Positions 33,991 to 52,500 of a DNA stretch of 64,000 bases are shown here, one piece after another. Origin of the DNA: Saccharum officinarum (Eukaryota; Streptophyta; Magnoliopsida; Poales; Poaceae). Each line of letters begins with the position of its first letter. Position 1 is the stretch's first letter. The stretch spans positions 110,047,860-110,111,859 of the forward strand of contig CM036160.1 in assembly GCA_020631735.1 (NCBI GenBank). The letters are read 5' to 3'. The position numbers and the translations under genes are program-made. The notes under the pieces are model-generated. The model did no database searches. It had not been told where the DNA came from and saw nothing but the letters and a program-made list of their open reading frames with translations.

Positions 33991-36900
33991 GATAAATCTC
34001 ATTAGTCCTCTAATTCGGTGGTCATCAACGCCAAAACCCACAATTGGTTTTGATTGCACTTACACTCATATTGTTTAGGTGTTGTAATGTAGATTTTGTC
34101 GGATAATGAACAGTGAACTAATTGTGGATGGCATCGATCTCTATGTTGGCATGTTGCCACGGTACTATCTTGGATGACTATGACTCGTCTCGCCCTTTGG
34201 ACGACCATGACCAGAAACAAAACGTGATCACTGCCGCCCGATCAGCCGTCGACTTTTGCTTTGGCGACATGCAAAGGAAGAACACAGCTCGATCTAGGAC
34301 TCTCCGCTCAGACATGCAAAGGAAGAGATTGATTTGCATGCGGGGTTGTGGTCATGTGGGACCGAGATTGATTTAATGAATTGCATGGGGCCATGCAGGA
34401 GAGAGATTGACCGCCGTAAAAATCGGTTTAGGTGGCTACATGTGTGGGGCAGGCCTGCCATGACTTTTACTGCCAAAAGCTCGTATTAGACTTGGAAGAC
34501 TGGTGGATTGGGCGCACACACGAAGGGTGGTGGATGAAAGTCCTTCGTATTTTTTTTTATGTGTAACATAACAAATAACAGATTAGAGACTTTAATAATA
34601 ACTAGTAAATATTTCCGTGCGTTGTAACGGGTGAAAATAAGTTTTTTTCCACAATGAACTGGAGAGAATAAGTTATCAAATTGCAATGAAAAACAAGAAG
34701 CTATAAATATATCATAACTTCAATTTCATACTATGCATGTTTGGTACATTATAAAATATTAAGTTTTGTGACTTTATTTGAGGATCAACAAAAATCTATT
34801 ATTTTATTCTTTAGTAGTTCAAGTTGATAAGGAGATTGTTGTCGATATGCCAAGTACTGATCTGCTCGCCGATAATTATGATGGGAGACCTCTCTTTAGT
34901 TTCCACATTACAAAACTCATCAGGGTTACGCTGGAACTAACAACAAGCACCTCAAGATATTAGTTCGTATTTAATTAGGTAGATCATAAGTTTAACCAGG
35001 TTCTTATAAGATAAGCTTTGCTCTTAACAAAAACTGCATCATTAATTCTATATAATAATACAGAGGCAAAAATTCCATCACTTTTTTGTCCTATTATTTT
35101 GTCCTAACCCTCCCTAACAAAATATGTGAATGTACAAATTTAGAGAGCTAAGAGTCTAGGACTAAGTTCATAGAGGAACTGAGGTAATGATCCCTTCGTG
35201 TGAGACGTACTCCTTCCGTCCACAAAATAATATAATTCTCGCTTTTTGAGAAGTCAAGTTTTTTGAACTTGACTAAATTTGTATAAAAAAGTACTAATTT
35301 TCATGGTATAAAATAAGTATTGTTAGATTAGTTATAGGATATATTTTTATAATAAATTTATTTGGACACATAATGTTAATATAATTTGGTAAACATGGTC
35401 AAATTTGAGTTTAATTGACCGGTGTGAATCCCATAATTACATTCTTTTATGGACCGAAGTAGCATATAGAAACGAACAGGCTACGACACGATGATGACTG
35501 ATAGTCATGTGTACGAACATGTAGGGAGGAGTACATGGGAGCGTGAGGTCTGACAATCGTCGAGGAGCTAGACTTGGGAGTCCTACGTTTGGAATCCTGG
35601 TCGTGCAAGCCGAGTACAAGTCAAGTCAGACTTGTACGTGACGTGCATATGCTTGGTATGCATGGTGCATGTTTGGTGCATATACATATATGTGTATGTG
35701 GGTATGGAGTCCAAAACGGTCTTGGTCGTGCTAGATGTGGGGCATGCAAGGAGCCGAAGATGGATTGCTTGTGCTCAACGTGTGGTGTCCTTGTTGGGCA
35801 CGGTTTGGGTTGCCGTTGACATTGGGTCAATTGCCAAATCTGGTTCGCCTCAGCGTGGCCCATCGGGAGACAAAAAGAAAACGAGGGCGTGGAACAAAAT
35901 TGATTTTATGAGAAGAAAAATAGAAGTACAAAAAACGGCACTTCTATATGATGACACAAAGGCAGCATGGTTTGTTTCAGTTATATACCATGTTTGTTTA
36001 CTTGAATCGAATTCTACATCTTGTACATTCCAGCATTAGTGTTTTGTCAGTTCAATCCCTGACTTTCTGATTTTCAAATTTGCCTGATGAGCGCGCTCAA
36101 ATGCATTCCTTTCTTTTCCATTTGGGATTCAAATTCATTCTTTGAACAATATTTGGTTCTAGGAGACGATGGTGGTACAGGTGTAAGGCTTTCTGCTCTT
36201 TACTCCTGTACTTCAGTCATATAAATATGACTGCTTGAATGAATTGTATTGGTGTCTCCAAACTAAAAAGGGAAAGGTAAGAAGTGAAATTTGTGCATGA
36301 ACTCTCGGTAGTTAAATACGTAGAATAAATAAATGGAAAAGAAAATATTTGATTAGATAGATATTAGGATTCCTATTTAGCTTATTTGATATCATAGAGT
36401 TCTAACTAGATAAAATCAAATTTCTAAAAGAGAGAAAGATCTATGTATATGGAGAGCCAAGAGTCCGGATCTACATAACCCAGTATGTTTTAGAATAGGA
36501 CTCCACATCACGCTAGACAAGAGGTATACTAACTCTTATGAGCACAGGTTATATCTATAAGTCTGGAGGAAAAACTCTTTATTGTCGGGTAGTTAGAGGG
36601 AGATGGACCAAAAAATGAATGGACGAAAAAAAGAGTCTGAAATTTTGCATCTTTATTATTAGGTATACATTTAGTTATTATTTTAAAATTTGCATGAAAT
36701 TTTTGAATAAGACAAATGATCAAACAGGATGTTTATTAAAAATAAAAAAACGTCACTTATTTTAGGGCAAGAGAGTACTCAATCCATACAGTAGTACACG
36801 ACCGTTGGGGCCGAATATATATGTAATGTAACAGAAACTGGTGATCTCTTCTTCTCTTCATTCATATATATGAAATGAAATTTAGGTGTTCGTTCGTTCC

Positions 36901-37116
36901 TGGTTCTTGCTTTTGTTTGGAAATAAAAGGGGGGAAATGGGTGGAGTATTTTGCTCGTCACTGTACTCCTGTTATATGAATATGATACTCCTAGTGTCCT
37001 ACATACATATAGGATGGTTGGATTGTAGAACGTAGCTGCATGCATCTTTTTTTTCTATGCGCATCATATACACTATAGATATATTCAAGTTTTTTTTTAC
37101 TGTCACGGAGGGAAGC
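33991..37116. other. Intergenic interval, no gene supported
   Basis: AT-rich sequence with short unrelated ORFs. It contains one Stowaway-like MITE (35210-35462). I see no splice-consistent coding series on either strand. Confidence 0.55.
35210..35462. mobile_element. Stowaway-like MITE (253 bp)
   Basis: The left end CTCCTTCCGTCCACAAAA pairs with the right end (reverse complement CTACTTCGGTCCATAAAA), 15 of 18 bases matching. Length and AT-rich interior fit the family. TA flanks the left end, but the right TSD is not intact. Confidence 0.7.
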
Positions 37117-37275
37117 TTTTTTTTTTTTGACCGAAGTAAGCACGGGAAACCCGAACCTATTCTTTTATATTTTTTATTCCAGACTTTTTAAATTCGCTCC
37201 AAAGGGGAGTCGAACCTAGGCCGGTTGTATGCTATTCAGGTGCTCTAACCAGGCCCTTTCGCGCACGGGGCGGGG
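37117..37275 (-). mobile_element. tRNA-derived SINE (minus strand)
   Basis: On the minus strand an A-box-like TGGTTAGAGCACC (37239-37251) is followed by a B box GGTTCGACTCC (37206-37216), then a tRNA-unrelated body and a poly(A) tail (T run at 37117-37128 on the plus strand). The head limit near 37275 is approximate and no clear TSD was found. These are internal Pol III promoter elements. Confidence 0.65.
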
Positions 37276-37319
37276 GTTGGGGGGGGGGGTTTGCTCCCCA
37301 CCTGTATTTTATTTCATTG

Positions 37320-39310
37320 GTCTAGGTCTGATGGAACCATCTGTTTACAAGGACTTCATCACCAGTGTTACATCATCATTTAGATATGTTCAAGTTCCCG
37401 AGTTTCAGGGCCTCACAAATTGTAAAACAATATGTTTCGATAGTGATTTGGTGCGCGCGATATCCATTGCAGAGCCAGAAGCAGACCCTCTCTCTACACG
37501 CAAGCAATTCAGGCTCCTTCGACATAATCACTCGTGTCTATTTTCTACGTATCGATCACAGCAATTATTCGCATTTTTTTGGTGGCAAGCCATTCAAAAG
37601 GATCAGGACAAAAAAACTCATCCACTGCGGATCTTGGGAATCCATTTGCAAGCCAAAGAAGAAAGGAGGCCTAGGTATAAGAAATCTTTAACTTGTTAAC
37701 AAAGGTATGTTGATTAGCACAGCCTGGCGCTTGGTTCATGATCCATAATCCTTTGTTGCAAAGATAATTAAATCCAAATATTATTCCCACAATTCTTTTT
37801 GGACTGCTGCAACTTACATTCCCATGTCAACCTTTTGGAGTTCAATTCTTAGCATTAGACACCATCTTGAACAAAATGTGACCATCCAATTCATAGATGG
37901 TAACACATCCATATGGAATCAGCCTTGAGTCCATTTTGGAGACAAATGCATGAAAGATTAAATCTTGAACAATCAATTTACCAAATCCTTGACAAGGTTT
38001 CTGATTTGTGGAGACCAGATAACTTGGGATGCTGAAAAAATCATCACCTTATTTGGACAACAATCTTGGGATGCCCTATTGCATGCCTCTATCATTGCAG
38101 GTACATGACCAGATATTTTATGCTGGAAGTTAAACTCTAATGGACAGTGTACTTCCAAAAGTGCTTACAAGATGCTGGCATTGGAGGAGGCAAGGAACTC
38201 GCCACCCATAAATATTCCTGTGCATGTGTTGCAGATTCTCCGTCAAGTATGGGCTGACAAGACAATTCAGCCACGGATTAAAACCTTTGCTCGGCGACTT
38301 CTTAGTCTTGCTCTAAAAACAGCAAGCAGACTCCATCGAATAATTCCACGCATTAATGAAGATTGCTCCCGTTGTGAATGCAAATAAGATGAAACTCACT
38401 TGTTTTTTGAATGCAGTTATGTTAGGGCAGTGTGGTTTGGATCTGTCATAGGACTCCGACCTCATGCCTTACCTTCTACAGGCCACGGACTTCACCTGCA
38501 AATTGCAACGATCTTGCAGCAAGGACCTCCCCAGGCAACTGCAGGTTTAATTTTCTCTATCATGTGGTATCTTTGGAAAATCTCAAAATGATCACAGGTT
38601 TAATAATATCCATTGGTCGCCGGCAAGAGTGCTCCATGAAGCCAAAGCCATAGATATGGCTTACAAGTTGGCAGTAAAAGAGATACCTCTGAGTCAATCT
38701 CATCATATACAAATTCCAAGTCAAATTATGCAGGTTCCTGATGGACCAAAAATATTTTGTGATGCTTCAGTTTGTGTACAACAGAATTCGAATGCAGCCC
38801 GAACATGGATTGAAATATTCATTCTCATATCTCCAACACATAGCCTCTATAGTGGAATCTTTTTTCAGGTGGCGGTTCGACGTGCCTTGGGAAGCTGAAG
38901 CTTGGGCATTACTACTGGGAGCCAAGCTTACTATTTCTTTGAATCTACAAGGGCCGATCTTCCTCACAGACAACGAGACCTTGGCTATAGCGGTGAACAG
39001 GAGGACAATTATCCACGATCTTGGACATTGGACGCTTCGTCCAATTCTAGCAGAATTCACATGTGTTATAGAAAATCTACATCATTTTGTCATCAAAATA
39101 GGAAGAGCTACAAATAAAGTGGCCGACAATCTCACAAAGAAGGCAAGACAGGCTATGATTCCTAACTCTTGCTACTTCTCTTGCGAATCTTTAGTGCACT
39201 CTAGAAATTGTATTATCCAGTCCAATCTGGAGAACTTTCAATGGGGCTCGTTCTGCCCCATCTGTGTACTCTGTCTTTGAGTAATGAAAATTTTACCCTT
39301 TCAAAAAAAA
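37320..39310 (+). mobile_element. Decayed L1-type LINE, 3' part of ORF2
   Basis: Several frames must be combined. The end of the reverse transcriptase region (GGKPFKRIRTKKL ... ICKPKKKGGLGIRNL) lies at about 37590-37691. A zf-RVT-like region (QPRIKTFARRLL, then CSRCE and THLFFECSYVRAVW) lies at about 38160-38590. An RNase H-like domain (F.D.S..., then WEAEAWALLLGAK, LTDNETLAIAV and ATNKVADNLTKKA) lies at 38720-39200. It ends AATGAAAATTTTACCC followed by TTTC and an A run at about 39303-39310, a typical plant L1 tail. Stops and frameshifts show it is dead. The 5' limit is uncertain. Confidence 0.75.
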
Positions 39311-39674
39311 CTCATCAAAGAATGAATCGAACAGACGCCTCGTGCTTACCTTCATGTTTCATTTGGTTATGGACAATACCACACTATCCACAACAACAAT
39401 ACAACATTAAGAAATTATTGCGCGTGACATGACCTCGTTGCAAATATTACACCTCGAGAGAGGGGTCAAGATGGTACTTGGCCGTGCAATTTCGAAGCTG
39501 CCAGCAGTGGCATGACCTTTCAATATGGCCAAATTAAACCACTGCATGGCGCACATCGGCACATGCATAGATGATGATGACAGGGCATAGCGATGTGAAG
39601 TCTTGATCAACCATAGCGTAGATTACTTGAAGATTAGCCTTCACGCATCATCGTCTTGTGATCATTGCTCCTCC

Positions 39675-39764
39675 CCACCACCCACGCTACAAACCGGGCG
39701 GATGAGAATAAACCTCATTCCACCACCCACGCTACAAACCGGGCGGATGAGAATAAACCTCATT
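39675..39764. repeat. 45-bp tandem duplication
   Basis: Two essentially identical units starting CCACCACCCACGCTACAAAC. Confidence 0.85.
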
Positions 39765-39980
39765 TTAGTGACATATTACAGGGACTGGGTTTTTTTCTGC
39801 CACGTTACACGGCATGGGTTTTTTTCTGCCGCATTGCACGGCATGACGAGCAGTGTGCCCACCGAACACTTCGGTGCACTTTCCTTACCTGTAACACCCC
39901 CACGTCTAAAATTTACTTGCTCAGCTCCTCATATGAAACAGACCTATAAGGCTACATACGCGTCACACGTCTCTTATCCT

Positions 39981-40116
39981 TCCGTCCACCGCGATCGTAT
40001 CACACAAACGAAACAAGAAAAATTAAACCGTGCTCAACCAAAAACGCTTCCGTCCACCGTGATTGTATCACTCAAATCAAACAAGAAAAATTAAACCGTG
40101 CTCAACCAAAAACGCT
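39981..40116. repeat. 68-bp tandem duplication
   Basis: Two units starting TCCGTCCACCG and ending CAACCAAAAACGCT, with a few substitutions between them. Confidence 0.8.
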
Positions 40117-40601
40117 GGGGGCGATACATTTGGTGCAACACCGATGACTGATTTTTGTTTCACAGTTACGTCCTCAGGTGTAGGTCGTTCTTGCCAGGAA
40201 AGCACACCAACCCAATTTACCAAAACTTTAAAAATTGCAGCAAATTTTACAGCTATATAATTTTGTACAAGATAAATTAATATTGAAAACATTTTTCCTT
40301 ATTGTTCCCTGCCTACTTGGGATATGGAAACGAAACAACTTAACATTCAATAATCCGAGCTATCGCAGTCATTGCTCAAAATTTAATACCACCAAAGTTA
40401 TGCTGATCAGTCACCGAGCGAGAAGTACTTTGCAACGGTTAAATGATCCTTCTGACAAACAATCTCATGGGCGGGACAATGAAGAAAATCACACTCATCA
40501 AAGGTACTATGAGGACATTCTAATTTTACACTGGTTCATGCACCAAGCAAATCAAACGATCAGGATAGTGTACCAAAATTTAAGTGGGCAAATGCCATCT
40601 T

Positions 40602-47057
<6,456 letters not shown>

Positions 47058-47177
47058 GACGGTGGCTGCGGAGGCGGACCTGCGGCGGAGGGCTCAGATG
47101 CGGTCGAGACGAAGGGGAGCGTCCGTCCTCCCGAAAAGGTTTAAACCCTATTGATTGATAATCCGTGTATAAATTCA

Positions 47178-47186
47178 AACATTAAA
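47178..47186. repeat. Target site duplication of the Pack-MULE-like element, left (AACATTAAA)
   Basis: This 9-bp sequence is repeated exactly at 48636-48644. Nine bases is the Mutator-superfamily length. Confidence 0.92.
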
Positions 47187-48635
47187 GAGGCTTTTACACG
47201 TGTGCCATTAAAAAGTTTGTAATTATACATAAGTCATATTTTCTCTCTCTGAGCCATTCCGTTCCTATTTCGTTCGTTTTTCGCCGTTTAGGAGTCCTGA
47301 CACGTGGGTCCTGTCAGTCAAAAGGTCCAAAATACCCCTCTCATCTCTATCCTCTCGCGCCTCTCGAACTCTCGTCCGCACGTGTCCGCGGTGGCCAGGG
47401 CAGAGGGCCCCTACACCCGCACCCGCGCCCACGGAGGCGAGGATGAGGAAGTCGCGGAGCTCCCCCCCCCCCGGCGGTCGGCCGAGAACGAGCTCCCCCG
47501 CACCGCGTCTTTGTGGTGGAGCTCGGCTATGAGAGACACGACACAACGGATGGGCGAAGTGTTCGCCGTCGAGGCAAGTGGCTGGGCCACCGGCCGTGGC
47601 AAAAGCTCGCTTCCTTGTGCTCGTGATCGTCATCGTCATCGCAAGCGCGGTCTGCGCGGCTGCGGCAACCTGTTGCACGGCGGCGCGGCCTTCGCGGCGG
47701 TGGCCTACGGCACGGCAGCGAGCATGACAGCGGCGTGGCCTTCGCAGCGGCGGTCTTCGCGACAGCGAGGACAGCGGCGCGGGAGCGTGGCTCCGCCGAC
47801 GCAGACAAGCATGGCCAACGCAGGCAAGCGTGCCCGCACACCGCACGCGAGTGCGGCAGCAACGCAACAAGCTTGTGCAAACGAGTGCAGCGCCGCGTCG
47901 GAGCACTTCTCCCATCGTGGCCCCATGGGATCTGCGAGCGCGCGCTCCAGCCGACGAGGCTCCGCCCCGGCGAGGCTCGGGCCGTGGACAGGCCATGCAG
48001 ACAGGGCGGCGAGCCACCATGGTCAGTCGTGCGCGAACATCCGGTCCTTCTGCAGGCTGGCTGGCGTTGGACACCACAAGGCGGCCGTTGTGGAGCAGCG
48101 CCTGGAGGTGGAGGAGAAGTCGGCGTCGGTCCTCAGGTACGCACGCCTCACGGCCTCCTTCCCGAGTTGTTCGAGCTCGTTGCGAGGTTCTGCTACACCG
48201 ACGGCGGACGCGGCCAACGCGTGCATGCTGTGGTGCCTTGTGCTAGGTCTCGCTCGCTCGGTATGGTTGCCATGGCCGATGACGACATGGAGGACAGCAA
48301 CAGCTCCTCCTCCTGCGGCAGCAGCGCATGCTGCCACGACGAGGAGGAGATGGACGAGGACGACGACGGGTGCAGCACTTGCGTGGAGGGAGACGGGTGC
48401 AACAGCTACTGAGTGACGAGCGCAGCAGCAGATGGCGGTAGCTGGGGGCAGAAGTTTGGTGGCTGACAAATAGACCCCGTGGTAGGGCTAAATGGTGACA
48501 CCGTTAGACAGAAAAACGGACGGAATGGCATGGAGAGCAAAGAAGTTCAACACGATGGCACTTGTGGGAGCTCAATTTTTTAATGGCTTGTGCGTAATTA
48601 CAAACTTTTTTAATGACACACGTGTAAAAAGCCTC
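47187..48635. mobile_element. Pack-MULE-like element with captured GC-rich gene sequence (1449 bp)
   Basis: Terminal inverted repeats begin GAGGCTTTT-ACACGTGTG and can be aligned for about 45 bp with small gaps. Weaker similarity (GCCATTCCGT...) continues further in. A 9-bp TSD AACATTAAA flanks the element. The interior (47330-48430) is GC-rich, unlike the surrounding DNA, and contains gene-like sequence but no transposase. It lies between the divergent genes SRP68 and GCP5, 120 bp upstream of the SRP68 start codon, in its promoter or 5' UTR. Confidence 0.88.
47735..48412 (+). pseudogene. Captured gene fragment, possibly BTB/NPH3-like, inside the Pack-MULE-like element
   Basis: A 225-codon GC-rich open frame. 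One part reads LPELFELVARFCYTDGG, which resembles the FELVA+FCYG segment of plant BTB/POZ-NPH3 proteins. The expected continuation, NACMLWC, is seen just downstream in another frame (around 48215-48235). An acidic Ser/Cys-rich tail follows. Much of the rest (47400-48000) is low-complexity and open in several frames because of its GC content. I read this as scrambled captured exons, not a working gene. The BTB/NPH3 assignment is tentative. Confidence 0.4.
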
Positions 48636-48644
48636 AACATTAAA
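48636..48644. repeat. Target site duplication of the Pack-MULE-like element, right (AACATTAAA)
   Basis: Exact match to 47178-47186. Confidence 0.92.
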
Positions 48645-48689
48645 TATCAATACGTATCCGAACCAAAGATCACAACCCATGTTCGGGTT

Positions 48690-48857
48690 GGGAAGGAAAG
48701 GCAGGGGCGGACGAACCTAATGGGTGCTCGTCGCCGGCGAGCGGCGAAGGGCCCGGCGAAGCCCTTTCGGCACCTGGCGTAGGGTTGGGGGCGGCGGTCG
48801 CCAGTCGTCGCGCTGGGAGAGTGAGAGAGCGCACGCGGGCTGAACGGGAGAAGGAAA
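48690..48857 (-). repeat. Left arm of inverted duplication upstream of GCP5
   Basis: The reverse complement of this arm matches 49101-49269 over about 168 bp with few differences. It includes GGTGCTCGTCGCCGGCGAGC and CGGTCGCCAGTCGTCGCG. The right arm is next to the GCP5 5' end, so the left arm looks like an inverted copy of the GCP5 upstream/5' UTR region. Spacer 48858-49100. Confidence 0.88.
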
Positions 48858-49100
48858 TTGTTGTGGAGATTGCTGCCTGGCGTGGTAGCTGCCTGGGACT
48901 GGGAGACGCTCAACCTGTTTGGATTGGATGATAGCGTGGGATTTTGGGCCTGTTTGGTCCCAAAACAAATCTGGGGAGGTCCGCCCAGGAGCAAACTAAC
49001 ACATCCCGTTCCAAAACAAAAAAAAACAAAAAAAAAAACGCCCTCAATCCGTGGGCTGCAAAGGAATGAGCGGCCCGGCAGAAAAAAAAAACTACCCCTG

Positions 49101-49269
49101 ATTTTCCTTCTCCCATTCAGGCCGAGTGCGCTCTCTCACTCTCTCGCCGCGCGACGACTGGCGACCGCCGCCCCCACCCTACGCCAGGCGCCGAGGGCTT
49201 CGCCGGGCCCTTCGCCGCTCGCCGGCGACGAGCACCCACCAGGTTCGTCCGCCCTTGCCTTCCTTCCCC
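49101..49269 (+). repeat. Right arm of inverted duplication; likely GCP5 5' UTR
   Basis: CT-rich and GC-rich sequence (CGCTCTCTCACTCTCTCGCCG) typical of grass 5' leaders, about 280 bp upstream of the GCP5 ATG. A transcript spanning both arms could fold into a long hairpin. Confidence 0.7.
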
Positions 49270-49551
49270 TTCCCGCTGCGCGAAACCGAGCTCCCCAACC
49301 CTACCCTAACGTTAGCTATTTGCTCTCTGCATTCAGATCCACCAGTCACGGGCCTGTTCCCTCTCGATAGACGTGGGTTGTGGTCGAGAATGAACCAATG
49401 TCCCCCTCAATCTCTCCCAATACGTATGGACTGGACAAGATTATTTTGTTTCTGAACGAGGACTAAAATATACATGTATTATATCCACTATCTTCGATCA
49501 TTATTTGGTGTCCTATAGTGGATCGGCCCCTGCCTCAAGTGTGAATCCGCA

Positions 49552-52500
49552 ATGGTTCTGCCTCATCGAACCGCGGAACTGCTGGAGGCTGATGAAGCTC
49601 AAAGCTTTGTGCATAAGCTTCAGCTCAGTGTCTCGAAGGGCCTTCCTCATGCTGTGCCAGTGCCAGGCTTGAGAACAGAAGAACATGAGCTGGTAGGAAT
49701 TCAATTGCTTCCCTACATCAATATGATTGTGATTCCATCTGGCACTTCCTCAAGCTGATGCTCATGTGCTCATGCTGCCCTTGTGACATTCACAGGTTAA
49801 GGCTGTTTTCCAGGTGCTGCAAGGCTTCGAGACGTCCTGGCTCTATTGGGACAGTAACGTGCCTCGGTACCATGAGAAAGCAGGGATATATGTGGCTCAC
49901 TTGTCACTGACGGGCCTCAGGTCCTTGTTGAGTCCGTTCCTGTTCACGGCAACATGCTTAAAGCAAGTGGAGCTTTTTGTTGGGAAGGTTAGGACTCGCT
50001 GTCACGAGATTCCTACGTTGGATGCGTTCGCTAGCTCGGTTGATTCTTGGCTTAAGGTGAGGCTGCAATCCAGGATGTGCATATATTTCTTGGGCTTGAA
50101 TTTTGTGTAATCTAAATAAATGGTGTTTATCCAGTCCAAAATTCCAATGACTGTTGTCATATTAACATCAGAGGCTCCGCGAAGCAGCTCTGAAGGAGGA
50201 AGAGAAGCTATTTTTTTCAGACAACAGGACTATAACTCTACTGGGATTAACTGATTCATTGTCAAGGTCAAACTTCACTATGATACTTTGCTACTTTTAT
50301 TCCTCTAATGTTATTTGTGTGTGTTCACAGGTTTGTACATTTTTAGGCAAGAACATTTGAGTTTGAACTATTCTAGCAAACTAATAACTTGTTATTTTTT
50401 TGTGATGAAGTATGTAATTGATTTTAGAGAGATCAACAGCTGTGGGCAATGTGTTCTGGTGCCAATTTGTATATTGAGTATACCACAGGAGCTTTTCATG
50501 CACAATTTTAGCACTTGTCAGATTTTGTTTTGTAAAACATCAGTCACTCTTTGTATTAAATGTATTGCAGTTTACGTTCTGGAGCAGAACATTTGTCTCA
50601 AGTTTTGCATGGAGCTGTGCCAGATGGCTTTTGGGATTCTGGTGTGCACATGGCATCTAGTGAAGTTGCAGTTCATATTCTCGACCATCTCTTCAAGAAG
50701 TTAAATGAAGTATGTCTTCTGGAAGATGGCGAGGTTGCAACAAGAACTAATTGCTCGAACGTCTGATTGTTTTATTTCAGTTATCATAGTGCTTGCTAAT
50801 TAATATAATCCGTATAAATTCCAGGGTGAGCCATTTCATATGATGCTAGTGATATTTACTGGAAGCTTGTTACCTTATCTTCAATGTCTAGATTCCTGGA
50901 TATATGATGGTATCCTTGATGACCCTTATGAAGAGGTATTGAAGAAGCAATTCCTTTCATTCCTTTTTTAAATATATTTCACAATCATTCATGTTATGGT
51001 ACCAAAACACTGCAAAAGTAGCCTGTCTTGTCTGATTGGCCTGAACATATTGAATTCAACAGTAAATCACCAGAATTTCGTGATTATGTTATGTGCCTTG
51101 AACAGTTCAACAAAAGTGTACATGAGATTGTTCCATCTTGTTTCCTATATTCCATGTATATCCTGAAAGTCGGCCATTTCCTGATTTCCATATGGTTTGC
51201 CTGAATAAAATGATATGTGCATACCCATTTCTTTGCAGCATAGGTAGTTACCATTGATGTCTAAAACACATCATTTTCTTTCCCTGTTTATTTAGTTATT
51301 TAAGTATAATTGTAAACCCTTTGATTTAGATCGCATAGTTCCGCATTGCCTTATACCAGCTTGACATTATCCTGTTGAGATTTGATAATGAATGATGTTT
51401 TGTTTTTCTGATCTGTAACTTGAATTTCAAAGGTTCCACGTTTTTTTATTCAGCCACTTTTCTCTTCTCTAGATGTTCTTTTATGCAAATAATGCGGTTA
51501 CGATAGATCAGCCGGCATTCTGGGAAATGAGCTATATGCTCAGAGTAAGAGCTTCCAGAGTTGACAGTTCAACAATGTTAACTGATAGCGAATCTATCAA
51601 GAAAAAGGAATCAAACAACCAGGAATCTACTACTGCAGGAGCTTGCTTGAAAGTGAACAATCAAGGTTGTGTGGATATATTATGCCCGGTATTCTTGAAG
51701 GATATTGCAAGGGCCATTGTATCTGCTGGAAAATCCTTTCAACTTGTCCAACACGTTCAAGACATACATCAGATTCAAGCTCATAAAGGTACACATGGGT
51801 CCAATTTGTATCAGGATACTAATTGCAGTGGTCAACAGAAATTCTGGCCAGATATGTCAAGTTTAAGAATCAACGATGATCGTCCAAGAAATAAAGATGC
51901 TCTTGAAGTATCTACAAGTCAGTTTGGAAATGATTCTCGTGAAATGGGACTCCTAACCTTGTCTGAAATTTTCTTGATATGCCTATCTGGTCTGTTAGAA
52001 AATGGTGACCATGTTTATGAGTACTTAAGAACACTGCATGCTGATAGTGTTCCAAATAGCAATGCTTTTATTGAAAATGGGAGCAAGAGCAACTTGAAAG
52101 AAACAGAGGATACATGCTCAGGGAACATCACTGAGAAGACTTGGGTAAAGCTCCTAAAGGATGCTACATCAGGAAGGAAATGTGATGGTATGGAGAAGAC
52201 CATAAATGCTGTTATGGAGAAGCCAGTATTTGCCCCTGGTTGCCCAAAAGATGCATCTTCCAATGCTGTAGAAGGGTTTTTCACTTTATCTTGTTATGAA
52301 AACCCAGCTGTCACTGCTTGCAGAGAAGTGCTACTGAGGAACCCAACTTCTTGGAGTGAACTGAATATCTCTGAAAGTTTTCATCTCCCTCCACTGAATG
52401 ATGGGAACATGCGAAGAGCTATATTTGCTGATGGACATTCTGCAGGAACTAGCACTGATTATAAGTTTGGTTTCCAGTTCGATGATTTGGAATATGTCCG

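Larger units (their letters stand above)
39311..40601. other. Interval downstream of SRP68 with local tandem duplications
   Basis: No gene is supported. The SRP68 3' UTR must lie at the right edge. Two small tandem duplications are seen: a 45-bp unit (CCACCACCCACGCTAC…) at 39675-39764 and a 68-bp unit (TCCGTCCACCG…) at 39981-40116. Confidence 0.6.

Noticed and set aside
47304..48416. 370-codon GC-rich ORF as a genuine host gene
   Set aside because: It lies wholly within the TIRs of the Pack-MULE-like element, is open in several frames on both strands because of GC content, and the only domain-like segments are in different frames.
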